From Thiovibrio frasassiensis (GTDB lineage: Bacteria; Desulfobacterota; Desulfobulbia; Desulfobulbales; Desulfurivibrionaceae): a stretch of DNA of 64,000 nt. Of the stretch, positions 24,707-34,874 are shown one piece after another; the first letter of the stretch is position 1; every line of letters starts with the position of its first letter. The position numbers and the translations under genes were made by a program. Under the pieces are notes generated by a model that saw only the letters and a list, made by a program, of their open reading frames with translations, searched no databases and had not been told where the DNA came from. The stretch spans positions 463,530 through 527,529 of the forward strand of contig NZ_JAPHEH010000001.1 in the NCBI RefSeq assembly GCF_029607905.1. Direction: 5' to 3'.

Positions 24707-25096
24707 TTTCTTTGTTTGCCCAAAGAAACGAACCAAAGAAAAGGCACCCTGTGTCTCTTGTCCCGCCGAAGGCGGGATGCCCTGTGCTCCTCAATGCTGC
24801 CGGGGCTTTGCAAACTCGCTGCGCTCAAACAGTGCAAATCCCCTTTTCGGCAGCCTCTCCGGTGCTCGGCTGCGTGCCAATGGGATTTTCCTTTCCCCCA
24901 TTTGTCCTGCCGCGCCTCGCAGACGAGGGCGGAAAAAGACGCGGGAGGTAAGCGAAGACTCCGACTGTTTGAGGGCTAAGCCCGAGTTTTTCCGCGTCCC
25001 GCCCTCGGCGAGAAGTAAGGGAAGCCCGCAGGGCCAGGACTGGTTGGGGTGCCTTTTTCTTGTTTCTTCTTTTGGGCACGCAAAAGAAGAAAGAGA
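24707..25096. repeat. About 390-bp element with long imperfect terminal inverted repeats
   Basis: The left end (24707-24749, TTTCTTTG...GCCCAAAGAAAC...AAAGAAAAGGCACCC) and the complement of the right end (25046-25096, CTTTC...GCCCAAAAGAAGAAAC...AAAAAGGCACCCC) are alike over about 40 bases. The interior carries another inverted pair, GAGGGCGG near 24925 and CCGCCCTC near 25000. It has short open frames in several phases but no transposase. Similar extragenic repeats that spawn spurious frames are common in proteobacteria; this is most likely a non-autonomous repeat. Confidence 0.55.
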
Positions 25097-25236
25097 GAAC
25101 ATAAGAAAGGTTTTCCCCATCTCATTCCCAGAACTTCCCAGATAAACCTTTTTACCCAGGACAGCCGCAGCCCACTAATGATACAATGCCCCAGCATCAC
25201 TCCATATCCATCTCTATCCCAGGGGGCATTTTCTCC

Positions 25237-27705
25237 ATGCTGTTGACGCAGACACCTTTTCCCCGCGCACCCAAAAAGCTTCACGCCTTTTTCTTGGTAG
25301 CCGCATTACTCATCTTTTGCCTTACGCCATGCACGGCTACAGCTGGCCTGACCATCCGCCAGGGCTATTTCTGGGATACAGAGCGCCAGGAGCCCTTCAT
25401 CCCCCACGGCTTCGCCTACCAGGTGTGGAACCCGCCGGTTTTCGCCACCCAGACCCTGGCGGAGGTGGACTATGACCTGGAGGGTATGCAGCAGGCCCAT
25501 GCCAATTCCCTGCGGGTGGAACTGGTCTGGGAAAGCGTGGAACCGGCAGAAGGGGTCTTCCGCTGGGATCAGGCCGACCATCTGATCAAGAAAGCCGAAC
25601 AGCTCGGACTCAAACTCTTTATCCTTATCGGCTACCAGTACCCGCCCTCCTGGTTTGTTGCCCATTACCCGGAGGCTATGGCCCGCACCGTGACCGGCCC
25701 CAGCCCTCTGCTGAACTACAGCCACCCTCAGGCCAAGGAATCCTTTGCCCGCTTCATCGCTGCGGTCTGCGCCCGCTATAAGGCTAGCCCGGCCATCGGT
25801 GGCTGGATAATCGGCAACGAATTCGCCTTCTACGATCTCTGGGAGAACAAGCCGCTCAAAAACCAGGTCGGCTACGACGAACAGGCCAGTCTTCCCTCCT
25901 ACCGGACTTTTCTCGCGCAAACCTATGGGGGGAGCATCGAGCGGCTCAACACTGCCTGGGGCACCACCTTCCGCGACTTCAGCGAAGTACCCATGGCCCG
26001 GAGCTACCCCGAAGACCGGACCGATCATCAGGCCATCCGCAACTCGGGCTACCACGACCTTATCCAGTGGCGCAAACAAACCATCGCTGACTTTCTCGCC
26101 GCAGGCGCCAAGGCGGCGAAGAGCGGTGCCCCGAACCAGCTGATCTCCTATTCCATGGTGGGCGGTATCTTCAACGGTCTGGACCCCAACTACACCGGTG
26201 AGGATCCGCAGACCATCACCGAACGCTGCCGGAACGCGGGCGCGCCCCTGGATTTCATCTCCCTCAACCTCTACGCCTGGGCCCTGGCAGGGCACGAACT
26301 CCGCTCCCTGGACTTCGGCATCGCCAAGTATCGCGACCTGCTCGACATCCCGGTGCTGATCACGGAGACCGGGCACAGCTCCACGGAAACCCTCTTCCCC
26401 GGCGCTGCGGCCCGCCAGACCGAAGCCATCGTCAGCTCCACCTGGGAAGCCCTGCTCTCCGGGGCCATGGGCGTGCAGCTCTTCCACTGGAGCGATCGCA
26501 ACAACTTCCTCAATACGCCATATCCCCGGGAAGCAGGGTTCGGGGTGGTGGATCAGGAGCGGCGCCCCAAGCCCAAGGTGTACGAGGCGGTACGCAATAT
26601 GTTTCAGCGGATGGATGCGCTGCCCCTGGCCCGCTTTCTTGTTGGCTCGCAGCCGATGGAGCCGGACATCCTCGTCTACTGGCCAAAAGACCTTGATCTG
26701 AGCTGGAACAAGACCAAAGAGGAGAGTGCCTCCCTCTGGGGTGGATTGCGCCGCCTTGGCTTCCGGCCAAAACTCATCAACCACCCTCTTGCCGATTTGG
26801 GCACCGCCGGGATGAAGAGCGGTGCCAAGGGCCTGCTCCTGCCGAGAAACTATCAGATGCGACCGGAGGATCTGGCCGCCCTGCCCAACCTGCTGAATCA
26901 GGGCATGAACATCCACGCCAATCTTGACCTGCCCGGCCAATTCGACGCCAACCACCGGAACAATCCCCGTTGGGCCACGACCATAGCCAAGGTCTTCGGG
27001 GTGGATGTGAGTCAGGCGCGGCCAGCCTGGGAGAGCGGCACCAGACCTGGAGCGGACTGGAGCGCCGGCTATGCCCCCCTGCTCCTCAAGCCTGAACCAA
27101 CCGGAATCCTCGGCCAGACCCAAGCGAAAACGGTGCGGGTCTGGAAATACTGGCTTGGGGTACGTCCGGCCTCCGGAGGCACCGCCCAGGTGTGGAGCGA
27201 AACAGAGTCCGGCCTGCGGTTGAGTGCGGCGCTGGTCACCAAGGAACATCCCATGGCGCGCACCGCCATCAACACCTTTGGCCTCGGCGATTTCATCGCC
27301 CCCGCTCTCCTAATGAACAGCCCGGGCGGGGTCCCCACCTTTGCCTGGGACACCCGCACCACCTGGCTCGGCGCGATCTATAAGAATTTTTTCGCCATGT
27401 CGCCCCGGATCGAGCTCAAAGGCCCTGGAGCCAACTACGTTCTCTGCGACCTGCGCCAGACCACGGACGGCTATCTTCTGGCATTGATGAACGAACACAC
27501 CGAACCTGCCCTGGTAAGCGTGCATGCGGACTGGCTTCTTGGCGACGGGACGGTGGTGAAGGATCTGCTTTCGGATAGTAACGGAGCCGGCCAGGGACTG
27601 AACCGGCTGATTCTGGAAGGGGACGGCTACCTCCTCTTCCATATCACCCCACCAACTCAAGGGCTGAAAGAAGAACGGCCGCAGGGAAAAAAAGAAACAC
27701 CCTAG
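25237..27705 (+). CDS. Secreted GH42-like glycoside hydrolase
   Basis: An 822-residue exported protein. After a signal peptide (hydrophobic core FFLVAALLIFCL, cleavage near TATA-G) comes a TIM barrel of the GH42/beta-galactosidase type. GWIIGNEFAFYD (near residue 190) gives the acid/base Glu, and VLITETGHSST (near 390) the nucleophile Glu. The second half fits the amidotransferase-like and beta-sandwich domains of that family. The substrate is not evident. A frame start at 25186 is possible, but 25237 gives a normal signal peptide. It is monocistronic, overlaps the convergent polyamine gene by four bases, and lies just after the palindromic element, so transfer is possible. Confidence 0.82.
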   Translation: MLLTQTPFPRAPKKLHAFFLVAALLIFCLTPCTATAGLTIRQGYFWDTERQEPFIPHGFAYQVWNPPVFATQTLAEVDYDLEGMQQAHANSLRVELVWESVEPAEGVFRWDQADHLIKKAEQLGLKLFILIGYQYPPSWFVAHYPEAMARTVTGPSPLLNYSHPQAKESFARFIAAVCARYKASPAIGGWIIGNEFAFYDLWENKPLKNQVGYDEQASLPSYRTFLAQTYGGSIERLNTAWGTTFRDFSEVPMARSYPEDRTDHQAIRNSGYHDLIQWRKQTIADFLAAGAKAAKSGAPNQLISYSMVGGIFNGLDPNYTGEDPQTITERCRNAGAPLDFISLNLYAWALAGHELRSLDFGIAKYRDLLDIPVLITETGHSSTETLFPGAAARQTEAIVSSTWEALLSGAMGVQLFHWSDRNNFLNTPYPREAGFGVVDQERRPKPKVYEAVRNMFQRMDALPLARFLVGSQPMEPDILVYWPKDLDLSWNKTKEESASLWGGLRRLGFRPKLINHPLADLGTAGMKSGAKGLLLPRNYQMRPEDLAALPNLLNQGMNIHANLDLPGQFDANHRNNPRWATTIAKVFGVDVSQARPAWESGTRPGADWSAGYAPLLLKPEPTGILGQTQAKTVRVWKYWLGVRPASGGTAQVWSETESGLRLSAALVTKEHPMARTAINTFGLGDFIAPALLMNSPGGVPTFAWDTRTTWLGAIYKNFFAMSPRIELKGPGANYVLCDLRQTTDGYLLALMNEHTEPALVSVHADWLLGDGTVVKDLLSDSNGAGQGLNRLILEGDGYLLFHITPPTQGLKEERPQGKKETP

Positions 27706-28862
27706 GAAAGCCGGGACTTATAATCCTCATAGCCGAAGGAACGCACCACCTCGCTTTCGCCGGTGCGCGAGTCACAGACCACGATGCTGGGCAACCGCAC
27801 CCCGTTGAAGGTGGTGGTCTTGACCATGGTGTAATGGGCCATGTCGCCGAAGACCAGCCGCTGCCCGATCTGCAGCGGCTCGGGGAAGGAATAGTCACCC
27901 ACCACATCACCGGCCAGGCAGGACAACCCGCCCAAGCGATAGGTGTGGGCAAACTCGCCGGGCTCGCCTGCGCCGAAAAGCACCGGCCGATAGGGCATCT
28001 CCAAAACATCGGGCATGTGGGCCGTGGCCGAGGTGTCGAGGATGGCGGTATGCATCTCGTTTTCCACGATATCCATCACCCGGGTCACCAGCACCCCGAT
28101 GTTGAGGCCGATGGCCTCGCCCGGCTCCAGATAGACCTGGACTCCGTATTGTTCTTGAATCCGGCTGATGGTACCACAGAGACGGTCGAGGTCATACCCC
28201 TCCCGGGTGATATGGTGCCCGCCCCCGAAATTGACCCACTGCATCTTGCTCAGAAATTCGCCGAATTTTTCCTCAAAGGCCGCAACCGTGTGCTCCAGGG
28301 CATCGGCCCCCTGCTCGCAGAGGGCATGAAAATGCAGCCCCTCGATCCCCCCCAGCAACTCGGGGCGGAACTGGTCGCGGACCACACCCAGACGGGAGAA
28401 GCGGCCGCAGGGGTTGTAGAGATCCACATCCACCTCGGAATACTGCGGGTTGACCCGAATACCGCAAGAAACCTTCTTGCCCGCTCCTCCCACCCGCTCC
28501 CGGAAATGACTCCACTGGCGGAAGGAATTAAAAACCAGATGATCGGCGCAACCGAGGATCTCGGCAAACTCCTCATCCCCGTACGCCGGGGCATAGACAT
28601 GCACCTCCTTGCCGAACTCCTCACGGGCCAAACGCGCTTCCGACAGAGAGCTGGCCGAAGCGCCGTGCAGCACCTCGCGGATCTGGCCGAAGAGGCTGAA
28701 CATGGCAAAACCCTTGAGAGCCAGGAGGATGCGGCAGCCGGTGCGCTGCTGCACCCGGTCGAGGATGGTCAGGTTGCGGGCCAGACTGGCCCGGTCGCAG
28801 ACATAGCTCGGGGTGGGAACCCCGCTTACGTCACAGCCGATATTGATTACCTTGTGGCTCAT
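27702..28862 (-). CDS. nspC: Carboxynorspermidine decarboxylase
   Basis: A PLP-dependent fold III decarboxylase of 386 residues that makes norspermidine or spermidine from the carboxy precursor. ALKGF near residue 48 holds the PLP lysine. FHALCEQGAD, FGGGHHIT and LEPGEAI bind phosphate and substrate. LSCLAGD near 320 carries the catalytic cysteine. Its start overlaps the stop of the cupin gene (ATGA). With the synthase two genes upstream it forms the alternative polyamine route. Confidence 0.92.
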   Translation of the reverse strand: MSHKVINIGCDVSGVPTPSYVCDRASLARNLTILDRVQQRTGCRILLALKGFAMFSLFGQIREVLHGASASSLSEARLAREEFGKEVHVYAPAYGDEEFAEILGCADHLVFNSFRQWSHFRERVGGAGKKVSCGIRVNPQYSEVDVDLYNPCGRFSRLGVVRDQFRPELLGGIEGLHFHALCEQGADALEHTVAAFEEKFGEFLSKMQWVNFGGGHHITREGYDLDRLCGTISRIQEQYGVQVYLEPGEAIGLNIGVLVTRVMDIVENEMHTAILDTSATAHMPDVLEMPYRPVLFGAGEPGEFAHTYRLGGLSCLAGDVVGDYSFPEPLQIGQRLVFGDMAHYTMVKTTTFNGVRLPSIVVCDSRTGESEVVRSFGYEDYKSRLS

Positions 28863-29362
28863 TGATTTCGTCCAATATTAGAAAGCACCGCCTTACCCAC
28901 GGGCAACACCTGCAGGGCCGCCTCGAATCCTGCCGCTCCGGGCTCGCCCTCCGCCGGAGCCCAGGGAGCGAAATCCTCCTCGGGCAGCACCGCATATGGG
29001 CCGGGCTTGATCTCCACCAGCAAGGTGCCCCGCTCTTCGATGATCAGGGTGTGCCAGATCCCGGCCGGAATCTCCACCCCATAACACGGCCCGGTTGCGG
29101 CAAGTGCGAGTTTTTCCGTGAGAAGACCCGCATCATCAAACAACAACACCGCAGCACGACCAACCAGACAGAAAAACAGTTCCCATTTCGGTGACTGCCC
29201 GTGGCGGTGGGGCCGGATATAGGTTCCGGGTTCCATGTCAACGACAAGCCGCTGGACCGGATCATCCTGGCTCTCATGCAGACAGTGGTGCACCCTCCGC
29301 CGGGGGGCTCTTTGGGCCTCTGCCCGCAGCCCTTCATACAGGGCGGCATCAATGCGCTTCAT
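28859..29362 (-). CDS. WbuC-like cupin-fold protein
   Basis: A 167-residue protein resembling the WbuC cupin family. RRRVHHCLHES and YIRPHRHGQSPKWELFFCLVG give cupin-type histidines and a glutamate, then GVEIPAGIWHTLII. WbuC proteins are usually in O-antigen clusters; here the gene lies between the carboxynorspermidine synthase and decarboxylase genes and overlaps the latter. I start it at the Met at 29362; the frame is open to 29425. A role in polyamine metabolism is inferred from position only. Confidence 0.8.
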   Translation of the reverse strand: MKRIDAALYEGLRAEAQRAPRRRVHHCLHESQDDPVQRLVVDMEPGTYIRPHRHGQSPKWELFFCLVGRAAVLLFDDAGLLTEKLALAATGPCYGVEIPAGIWHTLIIEERGTLLVEIKPGPYAVLPEEDFAPWAPAEGEPGAAGFEAALQVLPVGKAVLSNIGRNQ

Positions 29363-29400
29363 GGGAGATCCCCCGGATCGTCGGCAGTCGGCAGAAGCGC

Positions 29401-30591
29401 CTAAACCAGAATCTTTTCCAGCCACGGCAGACCGTGGATATTGAGTTTCTCCATGAACGGATCCGGGTCCAGATCCTCCATATTAAAAACCCCGGTCCCC
29501 CGCCACTTGCCGGTGAGCATCATCATCGCCCCGATCATCGCCGGCACCCCGGTGGTGTAGGAGATGGCCTGGGATCCCACCTCGCGGTAACATTCCTCAT
29601 GGTCGCAGACATTATAGATGAACATCTTCCTGGGCTTGCCGTTCTTGATCCCTTCCACCTCGCAGCCGATACAGGTTTTCCCCTTGGTCCGCGACCCCAG
29701 GGAGGCGGGATCGGGCAGCAGCGCCTTGAGGAACTGCAAGGGCACGATCTCGCGCCCCTCGAACATGATCGGCTCGATCCCGGTCATGCCCACATTCTGC
29801 AAGACCTCAAGATGCTTGAGATAGTTGTCGGAAAAGGTCATCCAAAAACGGATGCGCTTGAGCCCCTTGATATTCTTCGCCAGGGATTCCAGCTCCTCGT
29901 GGTACATGAGATAGGCGTTCTTGGGGCCGAGCACCGGAAAATCGTAGCTCTGCTTGATGGAAAGCGGCGCGGTCTCGACCCACTCTCCGTTCTCCCAATA
30001 TTTGCCCTTGGCCGTGACCTCCCGGATATTGATCTCGGGGTTGAAATTGGTGGCAAAGGGGTGGCCGTGGTCGCCGGCATTGGCATCAAGGATGTCCACA
30101 TAATGGATCTCGTCGAAATGGTGCTTGGCCGCATGGGCGCAGTAGACATTGGTGACCCCTGGGTCAAAGCCGCTGCCCAACAGGGCCATGAGCCCCTTTT
30201 CCTTGAAGCGGGCCTGATAATCCCACTGCCATTTATAACAGAACTTCGCCTCATCCGGCGGCTCGTAGTTGGCGGTATCCAGATAATCAACCCCGGTTTC
30301 CAGACAGGCATCCATGATGTGCAGATCCTGGTAAGGCAGGGCCACGTTGACCACCAGCTTCGGCTTAACCCGCCGGATCAGAGCCACGGTCTCGGGGACA
30401 TTGTCGGCATCGACCTGGGCGATCTCGATGTCACGACCGGTCCGTTCCTTGACGGATTTCCGGATGTTTTCGCACCGGGCCAGGGTCCGGCTGGCAAGAC
30501 AGATCTCCGTAAAAACCTCCGGAACCTGCGCGCATTTATGGACCACAACACTGCCGACCCCTCCGGCCCCGATTATCAATACCTTGCTCAT
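29401..30591 (-). CDS. Carboxynorspermidine (carboxyspermidine) synthase, saccharopine-dehydrogenase family
   Basis: A 396-residue NADPH-dependent enzyme that condenses aspartate semialdehyde with a diamine. The N-terminal Rossmann motif is VLIIGAGGVGSVV. DTANYEPP, GFDPGVTNVY and DANAGDHGHPFATNFNPE are typical of the Lys9-like synthase. It is the first gene of the operon, with AAAGGAG eight bases before the ATG. Whether the product is norspermidine or spermidine depends on the diamine supplied. Confidence 0.92.
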   Translation of the reverse strand: MSKVLIIGAGGVGSVVVHKCAQVPEVFTEICLASRTLARCENIRKSVKERTGRDIEIAQVDADNVPETVALIRRVKPKLVVNVALPYQDLHIMDACLETGVDYLDTANYEPPDEAKFCYKWQWDYQARFKEKGLMALLGSGFDPGVTNVYCAHAAKHHFDEIHYVDILDANAGDHGHPFATNFNPEINIREVTAKGKYWENGEWVETAPLSIKQSYDFPVLGPKNAYLMYHEELESLAKNIKGLKRIRFWMTFSDNYLKHLEVLQNVGMTGIEPIMFEGREIVPLQFLKALLPDPASLGSRTKGKTCIGCEVEGIKNGKPRKMFIYNVCDHEECYREVGSQAISYTTGVPAMIGAMMMLTGKWRGTGVFNMEDLDPDPFMEKLNIHGLPWLEKILV

Positions 30592-30791
30592 GAATTATCT
30601 CCTTTACCCTTGACCCTGTCGCACTTCCGGCCCCCAGGCGAGGACATGCCGCACCGGAAAATAAAATCGCATCTCACTCCTGCCACTATACCTGAACCCC
30701 ACCTCTTTTGCACCTGCCGGACTGAATAAGAGGTGAAAAAATCAGCCAATCCCGGAGCCAAAATAATAGGGGATAAGTTGACGCAACATGG

Positions 30792-30820
30792 TTGACAAGG
30801 CAAGGCGGAAGGTGTATATC
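30792..30820 (+). promoter_or_regulatory. Promoter of tRNA-Lys
   Basis: TTGACA at 30792-30797, 17 bases, TATATC at 30815-30820. It ends 20 bases before the tRNA. Confidence 0.65.
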
Positions 30821-30840
30821 TTGCCACGACATAAAGAGAA

Positions 30841-30916
30841 GGGCCGTTAGCTCAACTGGTAGAGCAACTGACTCTTAATCAGTAGGTTTGGGGTTCGAGC
30901 CCCCGACGGCCCACCA
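30841..30916 (+). tRNA. tRNA-Lys (CTT anticodon)
   Basis: 76 bases with encoded CCA. Acceptor arms GGGCCGT/ACGGCCC pair fully. The anticodon stem ACTGA/TCAGT encloses CTCTTAA, giving anticodon CTT. The T arm GGGGGTTCGAGCCCCC-like stem-loop is intact. No integrase or direct repeat of the 3' end is seen nearby. Confidence 0.97.
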
Positions 30917-31282
30917 TCTTTTCTCATGTAACCCCGGCGAACCGCTCAGTCAGCGAGTTCGCCTGCCCCGCCTTTTCCATGACCGTTCTTCTTGCTCCTG
31001 CCCGAAAAAAATTCTTAAACGGTCTGGCCCCGGCATATTTCCTTGATGGTTCCTGCGGAAAAAACCTTTTGCCTTCCCTCCAAACAGACTATGGTTCTTT
31101 AACATCCCTCCGCAACTCCGTCATAATTGTTGAAATCGCACAAAGCCGCGATTACAGCAGGAAGCGAACGCGACCGGCGAGGGTTATTGCTTTATAACTG
31201 GCTGATTACATATTGCAGACCCGTGACTTTTCTGGGTTAACACTAGTCCGTCATAATTCATCATCTCCATTGAGAGGATATT
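30917..31282. other. Gap between tRNA-Lys and DEAD helicase
   Basis: No gene supported. TCCGTCATAATT occurs twice (31117-31128 and 31247-31258), a 12-base direct repeat of unknown meaning. A short open frame at 30979-31197 has no coding features. Confidence 0.4.
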
Positions 31283-32857
31283 TTGGTAAGAAAAATCATC
31301 AACCGCTTCCGTGACAAACTCAAAAAAATCATCACCGGCCGGGAAAAAGGCAGCGAACTCGCCCCCGCCCCGCAGGCACAGCTCCTGACCGAGGAAAGCC
31401 AACGGACCTCCCGGCCACGTCGTGGCAAAAAAAAGGAACCCAAGCCGCCCCATATCCCGGAGAATATTCGCCCGCAAGCCTCGCTCCCCGAGGGCGACCC
31501 GACCCCGCCCTGGGATGCTTCGCAGTTCCTGGTTCCCAAGATTGAGGGTAAAACGCGTTTCCACGACCTTGACCTGCCCAGCGAGATCATGCATGCCATC
31601 TCCGACCTGGGCTTTTCCTATTGCACCCCCATCCAGGCCCAAACCCTGCCCCACACCCTGACCGGCAAGGATGCCAGCGGCAAGGCCCAGACCGGCACCG
31701 GCAAGACGGCCGCCTTCCTGACCACCATCTTCACCCGATTGCTGCGGACCACTCCCCCCGGAAAGAGGCGCAACGGCTCGCCCCGCGCCCTGATCCTGGC
31801 CCCGACCCGCGAACTGGTCCTCCAGATTGTCGAGGATGCCCGGGAACTGACCCAGTACTGTAACGTCGTCACCGTTGCGGTACTCGGCGGCATGGATTAC
31901 CAGAAACAGCAGCGCCAGATCACCGGCCAGCAGGTGGACATCGTCGTGGCCACCCCGGGCCGACTGCTTGATTTTAAGCGCCAGCAGTACGTCCACCTGG
32001 ATCAGGTGGAGATCCTGGTCATCGACGAGGCGGACCGCATGCTGGACATGGGCTTTATCCCCGATGTCCGCCAGATCGTCCACTCCACCCCCAACAAAGA
32101 CAAGCGCCAGACCCTGCTCTTTTCCGCCACCCTAACCCCCCAGGTCATCAGTCTCGCCTCGCAGTGGACCAAGGACCCGGTCACGGTGGAGATCGAACCC
32201 GAACAGGTGGTGACCGATACCGTGGAACAGCTGGTTTACCTGGTCAGCAGCCGGGAAAAATTCCCCCTGCTCTACAACATCATCATCCGCCAGAACCTTG
32301 AGCGGGTGATGATCTTCTGCAACCGTAAGGACGAAACCCGCCATCTCGCCGAAAAGCTGGGCCGCTACGACATCCAGTGCGCCATCCTCTCAGGCGACAT
32401 CCCCCAGCACACCCGGACCAAAACCCTGGAAAACTTTCGCGCCGGCAAGATCCGGGTGCTGGTGGCCACCGATGTGGCCGGGCGGGGCATCCATGTGGAT
32501 GGGGTGAGCCATGTCATCAACTACACCCTGCCCCATGACCCCGAAGATTATGTGCATCGCATCGGGAGAACGGGCCGGGCCGGTGCCTTGGGCACCTCGG
32601 TGAGCTTTGCCGACGAGTCCGATTCCTTCCAGCTCCCCGACATCGAAGAATTCATCGGGGCCAAGCTGCCCTGTATCCAACCCGATCCGGATTGGCTCTC
32701 AACCCCGCCCCCTTCCAGACCCGCGCCCAAAAGAGAGTCCTCCTCCGCGCCCCGCAGTCGGCCCGGCGGCAGTCGCCCCAGTGCCGGCAGGCCCAGTTCT
32801 GCGGGAAGGAGGGTCTCTTCGAGCCGACAGAGCCCGCCGAGAGCAAAGAGTTCTTAA
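31283..32857 (+). CDS. DEAD-box ATP-dependent RNA helicase (RhlB/RhlE-like)
   Basis: A 524-residue DEAD-box helicase. A basic leader (about 1-80) precedes the Q motif ([13 protein letters not shown]), [39 protein letters not shown] and [10 protein letters not shown]. The C-terminal 60 residues are a Pro/Ser/Arg-rich tail typical of RNA-binding extensions. It starts at TTG just after GAGAGGA; no ATG fits. The closest match by layout is RhlB-like. It is followed by a hairpin and the Uup gene, and is probably constitutive. Confidence 0.92.
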   Translation: MVRKIINRFRDKLKKIITGREKGSELAPAPQAQLLTEESQRTSRPRRGKKKEPKPPHIPENIRPQASLPEGDPTPPWDASQFLVPKIEGKTRFHDLDLPSEIMHAISDLGFSYCTPIQAQTLPHTLTGKDASGKAQTGTGKTAAFLTTIFTRLLRTTPPGKRRNGSPRALILAPTRELVLQIVEDARELTQYCNVVTVAVLGGMDYQKQQRQITGQQVDIVVATPGRLLDFKRQQYVHLDQVEILVIDEADRMLDMGFIPDVRQIVHSTPNKDKRQTLLFSATLTPQVISLASQWTKDPVTVEIEPEQVVTDTVEQLVYLVSSREKFPLLYNIIIRQNLERVMIFCNRKDETRHLAEKLGRYDIQCAILSGDIPQHTRTKTLENFRAGKIRVLVATDVAGRGIHVDGVSHVINYTLPHDPEDYVHRIGRTGRAGALGTSVSFADESDSFQLPDIEEFIGAKLPCIQPDPDWLSTPPPSRPAPKRESSSAPRSRPGGSRPSAGRPSSAGRRVSSSRQSPPRAKSS

Positions 32858-32901
32858 TCCGTTTCCCTGGCACCCAAAAACGCAGCTCAATTCTAAAATT
32901 T

Positions 32902-32938
32902 AAATGTCCAGCAGCGCCACTTGCGTTGCTGGACATTT
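32902..32938. terminator. Hairpin between helicase and uup genes
   Basis: AAATGTCCAGCA at 32902-32913 pairs exactly with TGCTGGACATTT at 32927-32938. It has only a short T tract, so termination may be partial. Confidence 0.5.
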
Positions 32939-32957
32939 ATAAGACCTCAAGCAAATC

Positions 32958-34853
32958 ATGGCCACTATTACCCTGAAAGATATCGGCTTAAGCTTTGGCG
33001 GCTTGCCTCTGCTCAACGGCATCGACCTGCAGATCGAACCCGGCGAGCGCCTCTGCCTGGTGGGCCGCAACGGCGAAGGCAAATCCTCGCTCATGAAGAT
33101 CCTGGCTGGAGAGATCGAGCCGGACCGGGGGGAGATCACCCGTCAGAAAGGGCTGCGCGTGGCGCGGCTCACCCAGGAAGTTCCAGCCACCCTGACCGGC
33201 ACCGTCTACGAGGTGGTGGCTGCGGGCTTGGGCGAGATTTTCGCCTTGCTCGCCCGCTACCACGCAGTGAGCCATCTCCTCCAGACCGATCACTCCGAGG
33301 CGGTCCTTGCCGAACTGGAACAGGCCCAGCATGCCCTGGATGCCGCAAACGGTTGGCAGGCGCAGCAGCAAGTGGACACGGTCCTTTCCCGCCTCCAGCT
33401 CCCGCCGGACCAGGAGTTCACCTCCCTTTCCGGCGGGCTTAAACGGAGGGTCCTGCTGGCCCGCGCCCTGGTCAGCGAACCGGACCTGCTCCTTCTGGAC
33501 GAGCCCACCAACCATCTGGACATCGAGGCCATCAACTGGCTGGAAGAGTTCCTCCTTGGTTTTTCCTCCACCCTGCTCTTTGTCACCCATGACCGGATGC
33601 TGCTCCAGAAGATCGCCACCCGCATCGTGGAACTGGACCGGGGACGGCTGACCAGCTGGCCCGGCAACTTTGCCACCTATCTCCAGCGCAAGCAGGACGC
33701 CCTGGATGCCGAAGCGAGCCAGAGCCATAAGTTCGACAAGAAACTGGCCCAGGAAGAAGCCTGGATCCGCCAGGGGATCAAGGCGCGCCGCACCCGCAAC
33801 GAAGGGAGGGTCCGGGCCCTGATCGACCTGCGCAATGAACGCTCCGCCCGGAGAACCCAGTCCGGCAAGGCCCGCATCCAGATGCAGGATGCCGAACGCT
33901 CCGGCAAGCTGGTGGCCTCGCTCAAGGATGTCTCGTTTTATTACAACACCACCCCGATCATCAAGGGATTGACCGCCACCATCATGCGCGGCGACAAGGT
34001 GGGGATCATCGGCCCCAACGGGGCGGGCAAGTCCACCCTGCTCAAGCTCCTGCTCGGCCAGCTCACCCCGGCGGAAGGAACCATTACCCTGGGAACCCGC
34101 ATCGAATCGTGCTATTTCGACCAGAATCGGGAACAGCTCGACCCGGATAAAACCGTGGCCGACAACGTGACCGACGGCGGAGACACCGTGCTGGTCAACG
34201 GACAGCCCCGCCACATCATCAGCTATCTCCAGGATTTCCTCTTTGCCCCGGACCGGACCCGGTCGCCGGTGCACGTTCTTTCCGGCGGAGAAAAAAACCG
34301 CCTTCTATTGGCAAAGTTGTTCACCCAGCCTTTCAATGTTCTGGTGATGGACGAACCCACCAACGACCTGGACGTGGAAACCCTGGAACTCCTCGAAGAG
34401 CTGCTTCTGGACTACAAGGGAACCCTGCTGCTGGTCAGCCATGACCGGGCCTTTCTAAACAATGTGGTCACCTCCACCCTGGTTTTTGAGGGCGAAGGCA
34501 GGGTGGAAGAATACGCCGGAGGCTACGACGACTGGCTTTTGCAGCGGCCCCAACCCCCCTCACCGGCCGCCAAAGCAGAAAAAAGCAGCAAAAAAGAACC
34601 ACCCCAAAAGGGTCCTGCCCGAAAACTCTCTTACAAGGAAGAGCGGGAACTTGAAGGGCTGCCCCAACAGCTTGAGGCCATGGAAGCGGAACTGGAAGAG
34701 CTGCACCGTCAGTTGGCTGATCCGGCCCTCTACCAGAAAGATTCCGGTGCTATTGCCAAGATACAAAAACGGTTGGGAGAAATTGAGCAGAAGCTGAAAG
34801 AGGCCTATGCCAGATGGGAAGCGCTTGAGGCGGTCAAGACCGGCGCGGCGTAA
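32958..34853 (+). CDS. uup: ABC-F ATPase, Uup type
   Basis: A 631-residue soluble protein with two ABC cassettes. Walker A sites are GRNGEGKSS (near 38) and GPNGAGKST (near 355), signatures LSGGLKRR and LSGGEKNR, and Walker B LLLDEPTNHLD and LVMDEPTNDLD. The linker between them is charged and helical. A C-terminal coiled coil of about 85 residues (LSYKEERELEGLPQQLEAME) identifies Uup rather than EttA. It acts on ribosomes or branched DNA. The folA gene follows by 21 bases. Confidence 0.93.
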   Translation: MATITLKDIGLSFGGLPLLNGIDLQIEPGERLCLVGRNGEGKSSLMKILAGEIEPDRGEITRQKGLRVARLTQEVPATLTGTVYEVVAAGLGEIFALLARYHAVSHLLQTDHSEAVLAELEQAQHALDAANGWQAQQQVDTVLSRLQLPPDQEFTSLSGGLKRRVLLARALVSEPDLLLLDEPTNHLDIEAINWLEEFLLGFSSTLLFVTHDRMLLQKIATRIVELDRGRLTSWPGNFATYLQRKQDALDAEASQSHKFDKKLAQEEAWIRQGIKARRTRNEGRVRALIDLRNERSARRTQSGKARIQMQDAERSGKLVASLKDVSFYYNTTPIIKGLTATIMRGDKVGIIGPNGAGKSTLLKLLLGQLTPAEGTITLGTRIESCYFDQNREQLDPDKTVADNVTDGGDTVLVNGQPRHIISYLQDFLFAPDRTRSPVHVLSGGEKNRLLLAKLFTQPFNVLVMDEPTNDLDVETLELLEELLLDYKGTLLLVSHDRAFLNNVVTSTLVFEGEGRVEEYAGGYDDWLLQRPQPPSPAAKAEKSSKKEPPQKGPARKLSYKEERELEGLPQQLEAMEAELEELHRQLADPALYQKDSGAIAKIQKRLGEIEQKLKEAYARWEALEAVKTGAA

Positions 34854-34874
34854 CACTGTGAGCGAGGCAAACCG

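Noticed and set aside
24716-25145. Overlapping frames of 80-120 codons inside the palindromic element
   Set aside because: Several phases are open at once with no ribosome sites. The sequence is better explained as a non-coding repeat.
30979-31197. A 72-codon frame after tRNA-Lys, and the idea of an integrated element there
   Set aside because: No coding signal, no integrase and no repeat of the tRNA 3' end.
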